This document shows positions 6,334-14,104 of a stretch of 27,315 bases of DNA, piece after piece. The DNA lies in the NCBI GenBank assembly GCA_015486785.1, contig WFQZ01000197.1:1-27315 (forward strand). Reading direction: 5' to 3'. Position numbers and translations under genes: made by a program. The notes under the pieces are model-generated. The model searched no databases. It was not told the DNA's origin and saw only the letters and a program-made list of their open reading frames with translations. The first letter of the stretch is position 1; each line of letters starts with the position of its first letter. Source of the stretch: Thermoflexales bacterium. GTDB taxonomy: Bacteria > Chloroflexota > Anaerolineae > B4-G1 > SLSP01.

Positions 6334-8220
6334 ATGTATGGTTACAGCGGCAGGATTCTGCACATTGATTTAACCGAGCGGAAGACATGGAGCGAGGATA
6401 AGCCGGAGGAATGGTACAAGCTGTACATCGGCGGCGTTTCAATGGCCGCACGGCTGCTATGGGAAAACATAGAAGTGGGGTGCGATCCCCTCTCCCCAGG
6501 AAATCCCATCTGCATTGCAGGTGGGATTTTTGCCGGTACGCCCGTTCCGGTGGGTGGGAAGCACGGGATGGCTTCCAAATCCCCGCTGACCGGCTTCATC
6601 GGCGATAGTCTCTCTGGAAGCTGGTTCTCACTGGCCTTGAAGCGTGCTCGCTGGGATGGCGTGGTGATTCACGGGCAGAGCGATTCGTGGGTTAATGTCT
6701 TCATAGACGATGATCGCGTGCAATTCCGTGATGCCACCAAGTTGCTGGGGTTGAACACTTACGAAACCGAAGAGGCGATCCGTGATGAGCTGGGCGATGA
6801 TCAAGTCCGTTCCGCGACGATTGGCCCGGCGGGCGAAAATTTGGTGCTGTTTGCCAACGTCACGAACGATGGCCGTCAGGCCGGGCGGACGGGGCATGGA
6901 GCCGTGTGGGGATCAAAGAAGCTCAAGGCTCTTTCGATTCGCGGCACGCACGGCGTCACCGTGGCCGATCCGGAAACATTGATGAAACTTTCCTACGACA
7001 TCACGCAGGCCGCGCAAGGCCCGCATACGGCCAAGTACCGCATCTACGGCACGGCGACCAGCGTGCTGAAGATGGATCGGATGGGCTTGCTGCCCACGCG
7101 CAACTTCCGCGAAGGGACGTTTGAGCATGCCGATCTGGTGAGCGGGGAGTACATGCACGAGCACAATCACGTCAAGACGATTGCTTGTGCGCAGTGTCCC
7201 ATCGCTTGCGAGCAGATGTGCTCGGTTAAGGATGGCCCTTACGCCGGGGCGATGACCGGCATTGACTATGAATGTCTGTTCGCCAACGGGCCTAACTGCG
7301 GGATCAGCGACATCCGCACCGTGATCAAGCTGGTTGATCTGTGTGATCGCGGCGGGATGGATGCAATGACCAATGGCGTGACCGTTTCGTGGGCGATGGA
7401 GTCCTTCGAGCGCGGGGTCTTTACTAAGGAAGACTTCAAGTGCAAGAAGTACCCGGAGGGATTTGAACCGTACTTCGGTAACGGCGAAGCCGCCGTCACG
7501 TTGACGGAGATGATCCGCGACCGCGAGGGCATCGGGGATTTGCTCTCCAAGGGGACGCGGCTGGCGAGCCGCATTACCGACGAGGAGCGCGGCACCGAGT
7601 CGTACAAGTGGGCGATGAACATCAAGGGGCTGGAAAATGCCGGGTACGATGCGCGTGCGCTGAAGACCTTTGCCCTGGGCTTGGCCGTGGGGACGCGCGG
7701 CGGCTGTCACAACCGCTCGGCGGCTTACGACCCGGACATCACGGGGGAGACGGATCGCTTCACGGTGGACGAGACGCGCGGGCGCGTAGCCGGGCGGTCG
7801 GAGGAATACGCGGCGGTCTACGACACATTGCCGTTGTGCAAGTTCATCCGCCGCTGCTTCACCGGCAAGGCGGATCGCGCCGGGGCCTGGCCGGCCATCG
7901 CCAAACTCATCAATGCCACGACCGGATGGGATTTCGGCTATGACGAGGTGGATTTGATCGGCGTGCGGGCGCACACGATCAAAAAAGCGTTCAACATCCG
8001 TGAGGGCTGGACTCGTGCCGACGATCATCTGCCCTACCGCTGGCAGCACGATCCGATGACCAAGGGAGCTTCTGCCGGGTACGTGGTGACGGATGAGGAG
8101 TTGGAATATATGAAGGATTTGTACTACGAGTACAAAGGTTGGACGAAGGAAGGCTTGATTCCCAAATCGAAACTGATTGAGCTGGGAATGGACGATGTAG
8201 CTGAAGAGATCGGAGTCTAA
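6334..8220 (+). CDS. aor: Tungsten-type aldehyde:ferredoxin oxidoreductase family catalytic subunit
   Basis: 628 residues from the ATG at 6334 after AGGAGGGAG. The family uses a tungsten bis-pyranopterin and one [4Fe-4S] cluster, typically to oxidise aldehydes to acids and reduce ferredoxin; BamB, the benzoyl-CoA reductase subunit, belongs to the same family. Seen here: the N-terminal GYSGRILHIDLT; the pterin-binding stretch NDGRQAGRTGHGAVWGSKKL (178-197); cluster ligands C285-x2-C288-x3-C292 with C502, close to the spacing of Pyrococcus AOR; and the C-terminal REGWTRADDHLPYR. The segment usually read as EYET is DYEC here (C314), followed by NCGI (C322). Neighbours are a MoaD carrier, ferredoxins and Hdr subunits, so electrons are expected to pass to or from an Hdr complex rather than only to free ferredoxin. 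Substrate unknown. It is cytoplasmic, with no signal peptide. Confidence 0.93.
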   Translation: MYGYSGRILHIDLTERKTWSEDKPEEWYKLYIGGVSMAARLLWENIEVGCDPLSPGNPICIAGGIFAGTPVPVGGKHGMASKSPLTGFIGDSLSGSWFSLALKRARWDGVVIHGQSDSWVNVFIDDDRVQFRDATKLLGLNTYETEEAIRDELGDDQVRSATIGPAGENLVLFANVTNDGRQAGRTGHGAVWGSKKLKALSIRGTHGVTVADPETLMKLSYDITQAAQGPHTAKYRIYGTATSVLKMDRMGLLPTRNFREGTFEHADLVSGEYMHEHNHVKTIACAQCPIACEQMCSVKDGPYAGAMTGIDYECLFANGPNCGISDIRTVIKLVDLCDRGGMDAMTNGVTVSWAMESFERGVFTKEDFKCKKYPEGFEPYFGNGEAAVTLTEMIRDREGIGDLLSKGTRLASRITDEERGTESYKWAMNIKGLENAGYDARALKTFALGLAVGTRGGCHNRSAAYDPDITGETDRFTVDETRGRVAGRSEEYAAVYDTLPLCKFIRRCFTGKADRAGAWPAIAKLINATTGWDFGYDEVDLIGVRAHTIKKAFNIREGWTRADDHLPYRWQHDPMTKGASAGYVVTDEELEYMKDLYYEYKGWTKEGLIPKSKLIELGMDDVAEEIGV

Positions 8221-8231
8221 AAAAGGGGATT

Positions 8232-8729
8232 ATGATGGCGACTTCAACTTCTAGGTATCAGTACATTGCGTGTGATGCGGATAAGTGTATTGGCTGTCAA
8301 TTGTGTGAGTTGGCTTGTTCGTACACCAAGACCGGCGAGTTCAATGTTTTCCGCAGCCGGATTCGGACGGTGCGGGCGCAAGAGGTACTCATCACGGCGG
8401 TGGCGTGCCGCACTTGCGAGGATGCGCCGTGTGTGACGGCTTGTCCTCGGGCGGCGATGAGCCAGGACCCCAAGACGGGCATTATCCGCATTGATGCCAC
8501 GTTGTGCGATGGGTGCGGTTGGTGTATTGAGGCGTGTGACTTCGGCGCAATCTCGATCAACCCCGAAACTAAGCTGGCCGAGATCTGTGACTTGTGCGAG
8601 GATGAGCCGGATGGCCCGCAATGTGTCAAGTGGTGTCCCAAGGACGCGCTGACATTGACCACGCCCGATCAACGTTCGCAGCAAGCCCGCCGCAAGCTGG
8701 CGATTGAGGAAGTTTTGGGGCCGGCATGA
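8232..8729 (+). CDS. 4Fe-4S ferredoxin-type electron-transfer subunit (four clusters, AOR partner)
   Basis: 165 residues, starting at ATG 8232 after AAAAGGGG. Sixteen cysteines form four complete sets: C19/22/25/29, C59/62/67/71, C92/95/98/102 and C119/122/131/135. This is the DmsB/HycB/CooF arrangement of four [4Fe-4S] clusters. It lies between the AOR gene (11 nt upstream) and hdrA (23 nt downstream), which suggests it wires the AOR cluster to the Hdr module. BamC holds a similar place in class II benzoyl-CoA reductase clusters. It lacks a signal peptide, so a cytoplasmic complex is expected. The exact partner is inferred from position. Confidence 0.9.
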   Translation: MMATSTSRYQYIACDADKCIGCQLCELACSYTKTGEFNVFRSRIRTVRAQEVLITAVACRTCEDAPCVTACPRAAMSQDPKTGIIRIDATLCDGCGWCIEACDFGAISINPETKLAEICDLCEDEPDGPQCVKWCPKDALTLTTPDQRSQQARRKLAIEEVLGPA

Positions 8730-8752
8730 GCTGCAATTGAGGAGTGATAAGA

Positions 8753-11269
8753 GTGGCGAACAAAGAGAACGAACACGAAAATGAAGAGCCGCGAATTGGC
8801 GTATACGTATGCCATTGCGGGTCAAACATCGCCAGCGTAATTGATACAACCGCCGTTGCCGATTATGCCCAGACGCTGCCGGGCGTCGTTTCGGTTAAGG
8901 AGCATCGCTATATGTGCTCTGACCCCGGTCAGGCGATGATCCAGCAGGAAATACGGGAAAATGGCTTGAATCGGGTGGTGGTAGCTGCTTGCACGGTGGC
9001 CATGCACGAACCGACTTTCCGTTCCTGCATCGCGGAGGAGGGGCTGAATCCCTTTATGTTCGAGATGGCGAATATCCGCGAGCATGACTCGTGGGTACAC
9101 TTCCATGAGAAGGAAGAGGCCACCGAGAAAGCGAAGGAAATCGTCAAATCGGCAGTGGCGAAGGTCACGTATGCCCGCCCGCTGGAGATGTTTGAAGTGC
9201 CGGTTACGCGCCGTGCGCTGATCATCGGCGGCGGGATCGCCGGAATCAGCGCGGCTTTGGATTTGGCGGACATGAAGATCGAAACGTATCTGGTGGAGAA
9301 AACGCCCACCATCGGCGGGCGGATGTCGCAATTGGACAAGACTTTCCCCACGATGGATTGTTCGATCTGCATCGAAGCTCCTAAGATGGTGGATGTGAGC
9401 AAGAATCCTTACATTCACTTGATAACTTACGCTGAAGTCAAAGAGGTCAACGGCTACATCGGGAATTTCCAGGTCAAAGTGGAAAAGAAGCCCCGCTATG
9501 TGCGGTTGGATCGGTGTACCGGCTGCGGGTTGTGTGCGGAAGTGTGTCCCATCTCCGTGCCGAACGATTACGAAGAGGGCATGGGGCCGCGCAAGGCGAT
9601 CTACGTGCCGATGGCGCAGGCCGTGCCCTCGGTGTATACCATTGACATGGATGCTTGCGTGAAGTGCTACAAGTGCGTGGAGGCTTGCGGCAGCCTGGCA
9701 GCGATTGACTTCTCGCAGCAGCCGGAGATCGTGGAGTTGGATGTCGGCGCGATCATCGTGGCGACGGGCTTCGACGTGTGGGACCCCACCCCGATTGAGG
9801 AGTACGGCTTCGGGGTTTACGATAACGTGACCACGATGATGGAAATTGAGCGATTGCACTGCTCCAGCGGGCCGACGGTGGGGAATTTCATCCGTCCTTC
9901 GGACCGCAAGACGCCCAAGAGCTTGGCTTTGATCCAGTGTGTGGGGTCGCGGGATAAACGCTACCATGAGTATTGCTCCGGGTTCTGTTGCATGTACACG
10001 ATCAAGAACGCGCTGCTCCTCAAGTGGCTGTACCCGGAGATGGAGATCACGATTTTCCGCATTGATGTGCGCACGCCGGGCAAAGGTTACGAGGAATTCT
10101 ACGAACGGGCGCGAACTGCGGGCGTGCATTTCATCCAGGGGCGGCCTTCTGAGATTGTGGAAGACCCGGTGACGAAGAATCTCATCGTCCACGCGGAAGA
10201 TGTGGGGCTGGGGCGGCACGTGGCCTTGGAGGTGGAGATGGTGGGGCTGGCGCCGGCGGCGATTCCTTCCGCCGGGTCGGTGGACTTGGGACGCATCTTG
10301 ACCGTCTCCAATGACTCTAACGGCTTCTTCTTGGAAGCGCACCCCAAGCTCCGGCCACTGGATACGCCGACCGAGGGCATCTACCTGGCGGGCAGTGCCT
10401 CCGGGCCGAAGGACATCCCGCAGAGTGTGGCGCAGGGGAGCGGGGCGGCTTCGCGTGCCTCGCGGGTGCTGAATGCCGGCAAGTGGGAGATTGATCCGAT
10501 TGTGGCCTACATCTGGCCGGATCGCTGTCTCAACGCGCACGGCGGCAAGTGTACGGCTTGTTACGACGTTTGCCCTTACGGAGCGGTGATCAACAAGCCG
10601 GGGTCGGGCGAACCGAGCCGCATCATTCCGGCCAAGTGTCACGGTTGCGGGACGTGCGTCGCCGAGTGCCCGAACAACGCCATCACCCAGCACCACTTCA
10701 CCGATGGGCAGATCATCGCCCAGATTCACGCGCTATTGGAAGAAGACCCGGAGGACAAAGTGTTGGCGTTTATGTGCCGCTGGTGCAGCGGCATGGGCGC
10801 CGACAACGCGGGCACGGCGCACTTTGAGTATCCGCCCAACACCCGCGCCATCCTGGTGATGTGCGCCGGGCGGGTGGACACGGACTTTGTACTCGAAGCG
10901 TTCCGCATGGGCGCGGGCGCGGTGCTGGTTTCCGGGTGTCACCTGCAAGACTGTCACTACATCACCGGCCGGCTGAACGCCGACAAGCGGATGGCGCGGC
11001 TGCCCAAGCAACTGGCGCGGCTGGGTATCTCGCCGGAGCGGTTCCGGGTGGAATCGGTCTCGGCGACGGAAGGGGCCAAGTGGGCGCGGATTATGCGGGA
11101 AATGAGTCAGACGATTGAAGACCTGACCGTGGAACGCATCAAGGAAGAGAATGAAAAAGCGCGGGCTAAGCTGGAAAAGCGATTGCGGCGGGTAAAGGAC
11201 ACGCCGGGCGTGCTGGAGGTTCTTCAATTAAGCGATGAAGTGCGCTTATCAGGGTTAGGAGGGCAATAA
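8753..11269 (+). CDS. hdrA: HdrA-like flavin/iron-sulfur subunit fused to an MvhD domain
   Basis: 838 residues from the GTG at 8753, eight bases after GAGGAG; an upstream in-frame GTG at 8744 lies inside that Shine-Dalgarno. HdrA is the FAD hub of heterodisulfide-reductase complexes and can perform electron bifurcation. Visible: N-terminal HdrA domain with CHCG (20-23) and C55/C80; FAD-binding GGGIAGISAA (159-168); MDCSIC (C203/C206); ferredoxin clusters C255/258/261/265 and C302/305/308/312; the HdrA signature CSGFCCMYTIKNA (408-420); a C-terminal ferredoxin domain with C592/600/603/607 and C629/632/635/639. From about residue 668 an MvhD domain follows, with cysteines C675, C678, C704, C729 and C734. 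MvhD normally receives electrons from a hydrogenase or formate dehydrogenase. The last 50 residues form a charged helix. It overlaps hdrC by one base. Confidence 0.93.
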   Translation: MANKENEHENEEPRIGVYVCHCGSNIASVIDTTAVADYAQTLPGVVSVKEHRYMCSDPGQAMIQQEIRENGLNRVVVAACTVAMHEPTFRSCIAEEGLNPFMFEMANIREHDSWVHFHEKEEATEKAKEIVKSAVAKVTYARPLEMFEVPVTRRALIIGGGIAGISAALDLADMKIETYLVEKTPTIGGRMSQLDKTFPTMDCSICIEAPKMVDVSKNPYIHLITYAEVKEVNGYIGNFQVKVEKKPRYVRLDRCTGCGLCAEVCPISVPNDYEEGMGPRKAIYVPMAQAVPSVYTIDMDACVKCYKCVEACGSLAAIDFSQQPEIVELDVGAIIVATGFDVWDPTPIEEYGFGVYDNVTTMMEIERLHCSSGPTVGNFIRPSDRKTPKSLALIQCVGSRDKRYHEYCSGFCCMYTIKNALLLKWLYPEMEITIFRIDVRTPGKGYEEFYERARTAGVHFIQGRPSEIVEDPVTKNLIVHAEDVGLGRHVALEVEMVGLAPAAIPSAGSVDLGRILTVSNDSNGFFLEAHPKLRPLDTPTEGIYLAGSASGPKDIPQSVAQGSGAASRASRVLNAGKWEIDPIVAYIWPDRCLNAHGGKCTACYDVCPYGAVINKPGSGEPSRIIPAKCHGCGTCVAECPNNAITQHHFTDGQIIAQIHALLEEDPEDKVLAFMCRWCSGMGADNAGTAHFEYPPNTRAILVMCAGRVDTDFVLEAFRMGAGAVLVSGCHLQDCHYITGRLNADKRMARLPKQLARLGISPERFRVESVSATEGAKWARIMREMSQTIEDLTVERIKEENEKARAKLEKRLRRVKDTPGVLEVLQLSDEVRLSGLGGQ

Positions 11270-11934
11270 TGGGCGATCCAACGATGAATCCGTTTTTGCT
11301 AGATGTGCTATCCGTCCCTGGCGGCGACCGTGTGCTACAGTGCATTCAGTGCGGCACATGCTCCGGCTCGTGTCCGGTGATCGCGGAAATGGAATTCGGC
11401 CCGCGTCGCATTATGCACCTGATCCAGCAAGGGGAAGAGGCAATGGTCCTTTCCAGCCACGATATGTGGTACTGTGTCTCGTGCTACTTGTGTACGAACC
11501 GTTGCCCCCGCGAGATTCAGATTACCGATCTGATGGCCTCGCTGCGCGAGATGGCGGAGGAGCGTGGGTACGCTGAGGACCGCGAGGCGGACTTCGGCGA
11601 GGCTTTTTCCACCACGTTCCGGCGTTACGGGCGGCAGTTCGAACCGGAATTGGTCTTGCGGTACTTCTTGCGCTCGTTTGACATCAAAGGGATGATCGGG
11701 ATGATCCCGCTGAGTTTCCCGATGGTGTTGAAGCACAAGATGCCGTTCTTTCCGGAGCGGATTGAAGACCCGCAGGAGATGGTGCAGATCTGCCCGACTA
11801 CGGAGGGAACGGCGCGGGCAGCATCGTCACCTAGATGGTGGCGGCAGATGCTGGGCGGCTTGGTGATGCCCTTTGCTCCGGCATGGGGTAAACGTTTGTT
11901 GGGTTCAGGGAGCAAAAAGGAGAAAGGGCAGTGA
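11269..11934 (+). CDS. hdrC: HdrC-like iron-sulfur subunit
   Basis: 221 residues. Two complete [4Fe-4S] ligand sets are seen: C25/28/31/35 (CIQCGTCSGSCP) and C69/72/75/79 (CVSCYLCTNRCP). In Hdr complexes this subunit passes electrons from HdrA to the HdrB active site. The fold after the clusters (about 80-150) is the usual helical HdrC part. The tail (about 150-221) is Pro- and Arg-rich with no recognised motif, and makes the protein slightly longer than typical HdrC. Its ATG overlaps the hdrA stop (TAATG) after AGGAGGG, and its stop overlaps the hdrB start (GTGA), so A, C and B are translationally coupled, as expected for a stoichiometric complex. Confidence 0.92.
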   Translation: MGDPTMNPFLLDVLSVPGGDRVLQCIQCGTCSGSCPVIAEMEFGPRRIMHLIQQGEEAMVLSSHDMWYCVSCYLCTNRCPREIQITDLMASLREMAEERGYAEDREADFGEAFSTTFRRYGRQFEPELVLRYFLRSFDIKGMIGMIPLSFPMVLKHKMPFFPERIEDPQEMVQICPTTEGTARAASSPRWWRQMLGGLVMPFAPAWGKRLLGSGSKKEKGQ

Positions 11935-12791
11935 GGTACGCTTACTATCCTGGATGTAGTTTACAGACTACGGCGAAAGAGTATGACATATCCACCCGCG
12001 CGGTATTCGCCCATATGGGCATCGAGTTGGTGGATATTGAGGATTGGAATTGCTGCGGCGCAGTCCACGCGAAAGGGAAGGCGGCGATCCGACTTCCGGC
12101 GCGGAATCTCGCGCTGGCGGAAGCGATGGGGCTGGATACGATTGTCGCGCCGTGCAGCGGGTGCTATCGCAACCTGCGGCGGGCCAGCAAGGCCGTTACG
12201 GCGGATAAGGAAGTCCGCAAAGATGTCAACGAGCACCTCAAGAAGGGCTTGCAATTGAATGGGGATATCCGGGTGCTGCATCCGCTGTACGTGGTGTTGT
12301 ATGAATACGGGCTGGATAAGGTGAAGTCCCTGGTTACGCACCCGCTCAAGGGGATGAAGATTGCCAGTTACTACGGCTGTATGTTGACCCGCCCCAAAGA
12401 TGAGTTCGATAGTCCCGAAAACCCCAAGGGCTTTGATGAGTTGATGCGGGCCTTGGGCGCGGAAGTGGTGGACTATCCACTGAAGGCCAAATGCTGCGGT
12501 GGTGCTCTGGCGATCTCTCACGCGGATGTGACGGCGAAACTTTCGGGCAACATTATGTACTCGGCTAAGGAGCACGGCGGCGAGGTGGTCACGCTGGGCT
12601 GCCCGATGTGCCACACGTCGTTGGACTTGTATCAATCTAAGGCCGAGAAAGCCATCGGGCATGAGCTGGACTTGCCGATCCTGTACTTTACGCAGTTGAT
12701 GGGATTGGCGATGGGGTTGCCGAAGGAATCGTTGGGCCTGGAGCGGCACGTCGTCTCGCCGGAGAAGCAATTGATTCAGGCCGGTTTTTAA
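11931..12791 (+). CDS. hdrB: HdrB-like subunit with two CCG cysteine-rich domains
   Basis: 286 residues, GTG start overlapping the hdrC stop by four bases, with AGGAGAAAGGG upstream. HdrB carries the catalytic non-cubane [4Fe-4S] clusters that reduce disulfides in methanogens. Both cysteine-rich motifs are complete: C9, C41-C42, C75/C78 and C150, C188-C189, C224/C227. An active disulfide- or thiol-type site is therefore possible. In bacteria without coenzyme M/B, HdrB relatives occur in other complexes (for example with AOR, BamD or the Hdr-Flox system), and their substrate is often unknown. No heterodisulfide substrate can be assumed here. It probably forms a soluble complex with HdrA, HdrC, AOR and the ferredoxins. 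Confidence 0.93.
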   Translation: MRYAYYPGCSLQTTAKEYDISTRAVFAHMGIELVDIEDWNCCGAVHAKGKAAIRLPARNLALAEAMGLDTIVAPCSGCYRNLRRASKAVTADKEVRKDVNEHLKKGLQLNGDIRVLHPLYVVLYEYGLDKVKSLVTHPLKGMKIASYYGCMLTRPKDEFDSPENPKGFDELMRALGAEVVDYPLKAKCCGGALAISHADVTAKLSGNIMYSAKEHGGEVVTLGCPMCHTSLDLYQSKAEKAIGHELDLPILYFTQLMGLAMGLPKESLGLERHVVSPEKQLIQAGF

Positions 12792-12803
12792 TCGGGGGAA
12801 ATC

Positions 12804-13763
12804 ATGAAACGAGGAACCACGAGGAAATACAAGACGGAACACCAGATCATCCTGGAACGCAAGATGGTGACCCAGCATGATGTGATGATCTGGGATTTGG
12901 ATAAGTGTGTGGGCTGTCAGATTGGGCCGGAGGTCTGCCCGGTGGATGCGCTGACGCACGTGGATGCCGTGCTCAAAGATGGGCGGATGGTGGTCAAGCA
13001 AGCGGTGGACGTGGACCCGGAAAAGTGCATCTTCTGCGGGATGTGCGAGGTGATGTGTCCTAAGCGGGCGATCACAATGACCACGGATGACAAGACGATG
13101 ATTCCGGTGCAGGAGTATGAGGTCTTTCCCATTCTCGTGCGCTCCACGAAGTTCAACAAAGAGGCGTTTGATTGGAGCCGTAAGGATTTCGTGATTGAGA
13201 ATTGTCCCACGGGCGTCATCAGCTACAACGAGGCTGCCGATACGTTGGATGTCGATCAAAACAACTGCATCCGTTGCCGGCAATGTGAAGTGGCCAGCGA
13301 TGGGGCGTTCAAAGTCGTCCAGCCATGGGAGGGCAGCGTGGAGCTGCATCGTGACCTCTGTGTGGAGGGATGTACCGCCTGCGCCGATATTTGTCCCACG
13401 CGGGCTTTGCACGTCAACGATGAGGGCGAGTTGGTGTTGGCCGATTACTACTGCATCAAGTGCGGCGCGTGTATGCAGATTTGTCCCATCAAGGCCGAGA
13501 CGGAGGAGTACGAGATCACCTTCGAGGCACAAGGGATGACGCACACCCGCACCCACACGCGCATCACCAACTGGGAGGACTTGCCCATTCGCGTGGAGCG
13601 TTGGCGGGTTAAACATACCCCGGTGGAAAGTGCTGCTTGGTTGTCGGCGATCTCCCGTCTGGCCGATGATAAGGCGGAGCAGACTGAAATTGATCGCAAA
13701 CGTGCCTTACGGCGGCGCGACTTGTTGAAGGCGTTGAAGGGCGGCAGTGAGCTGTTGAAGTGA
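12804..13763 (+). CDS. Polyferredoxin-like iron-sulfur protein ending the AOR-Hdr operon
   Basis: 319 residues, ATG 12804 after GGGGGAA, 12 nt downstream of hdrB. It has three ferredoxin-like parts. In part one, C75/78/81/85 is complete, but the first motif is C35-x2-C38-x6-C45 with Gly at position 41, where the third cysteine is expected. In part two, C155/158/161 lacks its own fourth cysteine, and C134 (NCPTGVI) may supply it. In part three, C186/190/193/197 and C217/220/223/227 look complete. Four to five clusters are plausible. The C-terminal 90 residues are charged and helical with no cysteine. Position suggests an electron entry or exit protein for the Hdr complex, comparable in role to MvhB polyferredoxin. 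That role is inference. A 20-nt gap separates it from the ATPase genes. Confidence 0.85.
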   Translation: MKRGTTRKYKTEHQIILERKMVTQHDVMIWDLDKCVGCQIGPEVCPVDALTHVDAVLKDGRMVVKQAVDVDPEKCIFCGMCEVMCPKRAITMTTDDKTMIPVQEYEVFPILVRSTKFNKEAFDWSRKDFVIENCPTGVISYNEAADTLDVDQNNCIRCRQCEVASDGAFKVVQPWEGSVELHRDLCVEGCTACADICPTRALHVNDEGELVLADYYCIKCGACMQICPIKAETEEYEITFEAQGMTHTRTHTRITNWEDLPIRVERWRVKHTPVESAAWLSAISRLADDKAEQTEIDRKRALRRRDLLKALKGGSELLK

Positions 13764-13783
13764 CGAATTAAGGAGTAGGTTTT

Positions 13784-14098
13784 ATGGATCAAAAAACAAT
13801 TGCGCGAGTCTTCGAGATCGAAGAACGAGCCGTCAAGATCCGTGAGGAAGCTCAGCAACAAGCTAAGAAGATGTTGTCCGAGGCGCAGCGCGAAGTGGCG
13901 CAGGAGCGCGAACGTCGCTTGCGAGAAGCTCAGCAGGAAGCGGCCAAGATCATCGCGGAAGGCAAGCGGGGTGCCCAAGAGGAGCGGAAACGATTGTTGG
14001 CTAAGGCGGAAGAGGAGGCGCAGCATCTGGAGAATCAAGCCCAACAGAACCTGGAACGGGCGGTTGAGTTTGTCCTCTCGCAAGTTGCGGAAAGCTGA
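13784..14098 (+). CDS. V/A-type ATPase subunit H/G (peripheral stalk coiled coil)
   Basis: 104 residues, almost entirely heptad-like and rich in Glu, Gln, Arg, Lys and Ala from about 10 to 95. This is the form of the AhaH/NtpF peripheral-stalk subunit, which pairs with subunit E to hold the catalytic head to subunit I. First gene of the ATPase operon, with AAGGAG eight bases before the ATG. There is no promoter-like or terminator-like sequence between it and the preceding polyferredoxin gene. The call depends on coiled-coil character and operon position, since the sequence itself has little identity signal. Confidence 0.8.
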   Translation: MDQKTIARVFEIEERAVKIREEAQQQAKKMLSEAQREVAQERERRLREAQQEAAKIIAEGKRGAQEERKRLLAKAEEEAQHLENQAQQNLERAVEFVLSQVAES

Positions 14099-14104
14099 TC
14101 GCTT

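Noticed and set aside
6913..8049. Antisense open frame of 378 codons opposite the AOR gene
   Set aside because: It is the complement of a well-supported AOR coding region; no motif or independent ribosome-binding site.
8822..10729. Long antisense open frame of 635 codons opposite hdrA
   Set aside because: It lies fully opposite a gene with clear domains, has no recognisable motif, is rich in Arg/His/Pro/Leu as expected of a GC-rich antisense frame, and has no suitable start context.
11961..13616. Antisense open frame of 551 codons opposite hdrB and the polyferredoxin
   Set aside because: It spans two real genes on the other strand; its composition is that of a shadow frame and no family pattern is seen.
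12804..13763. Reading the many CxxC motifs as a repeat array or zinc-finger protein
   Set aside because: Spacing CxxCxxCxxxCP is that of [4Fe-4S] ferredoxins and the neighbours are redox proteins.
6334..13763. Classifying the cluster outright as class II benzoyl-CoA reductase (Bam)
   Set aside because: BamGHI are absent, an extra polyferredoxin is present, no aromatic-degradation gene is in the window, and the AOR subfamily cannot be decided without a phylogeny.
13784..14098. Subunit H/G as an unrelated coiled-coil protein
   Set aside because: Low complexity made this possible, but size, position at the head of a complete V/A-type operon and stalk-like composition favour H/G.
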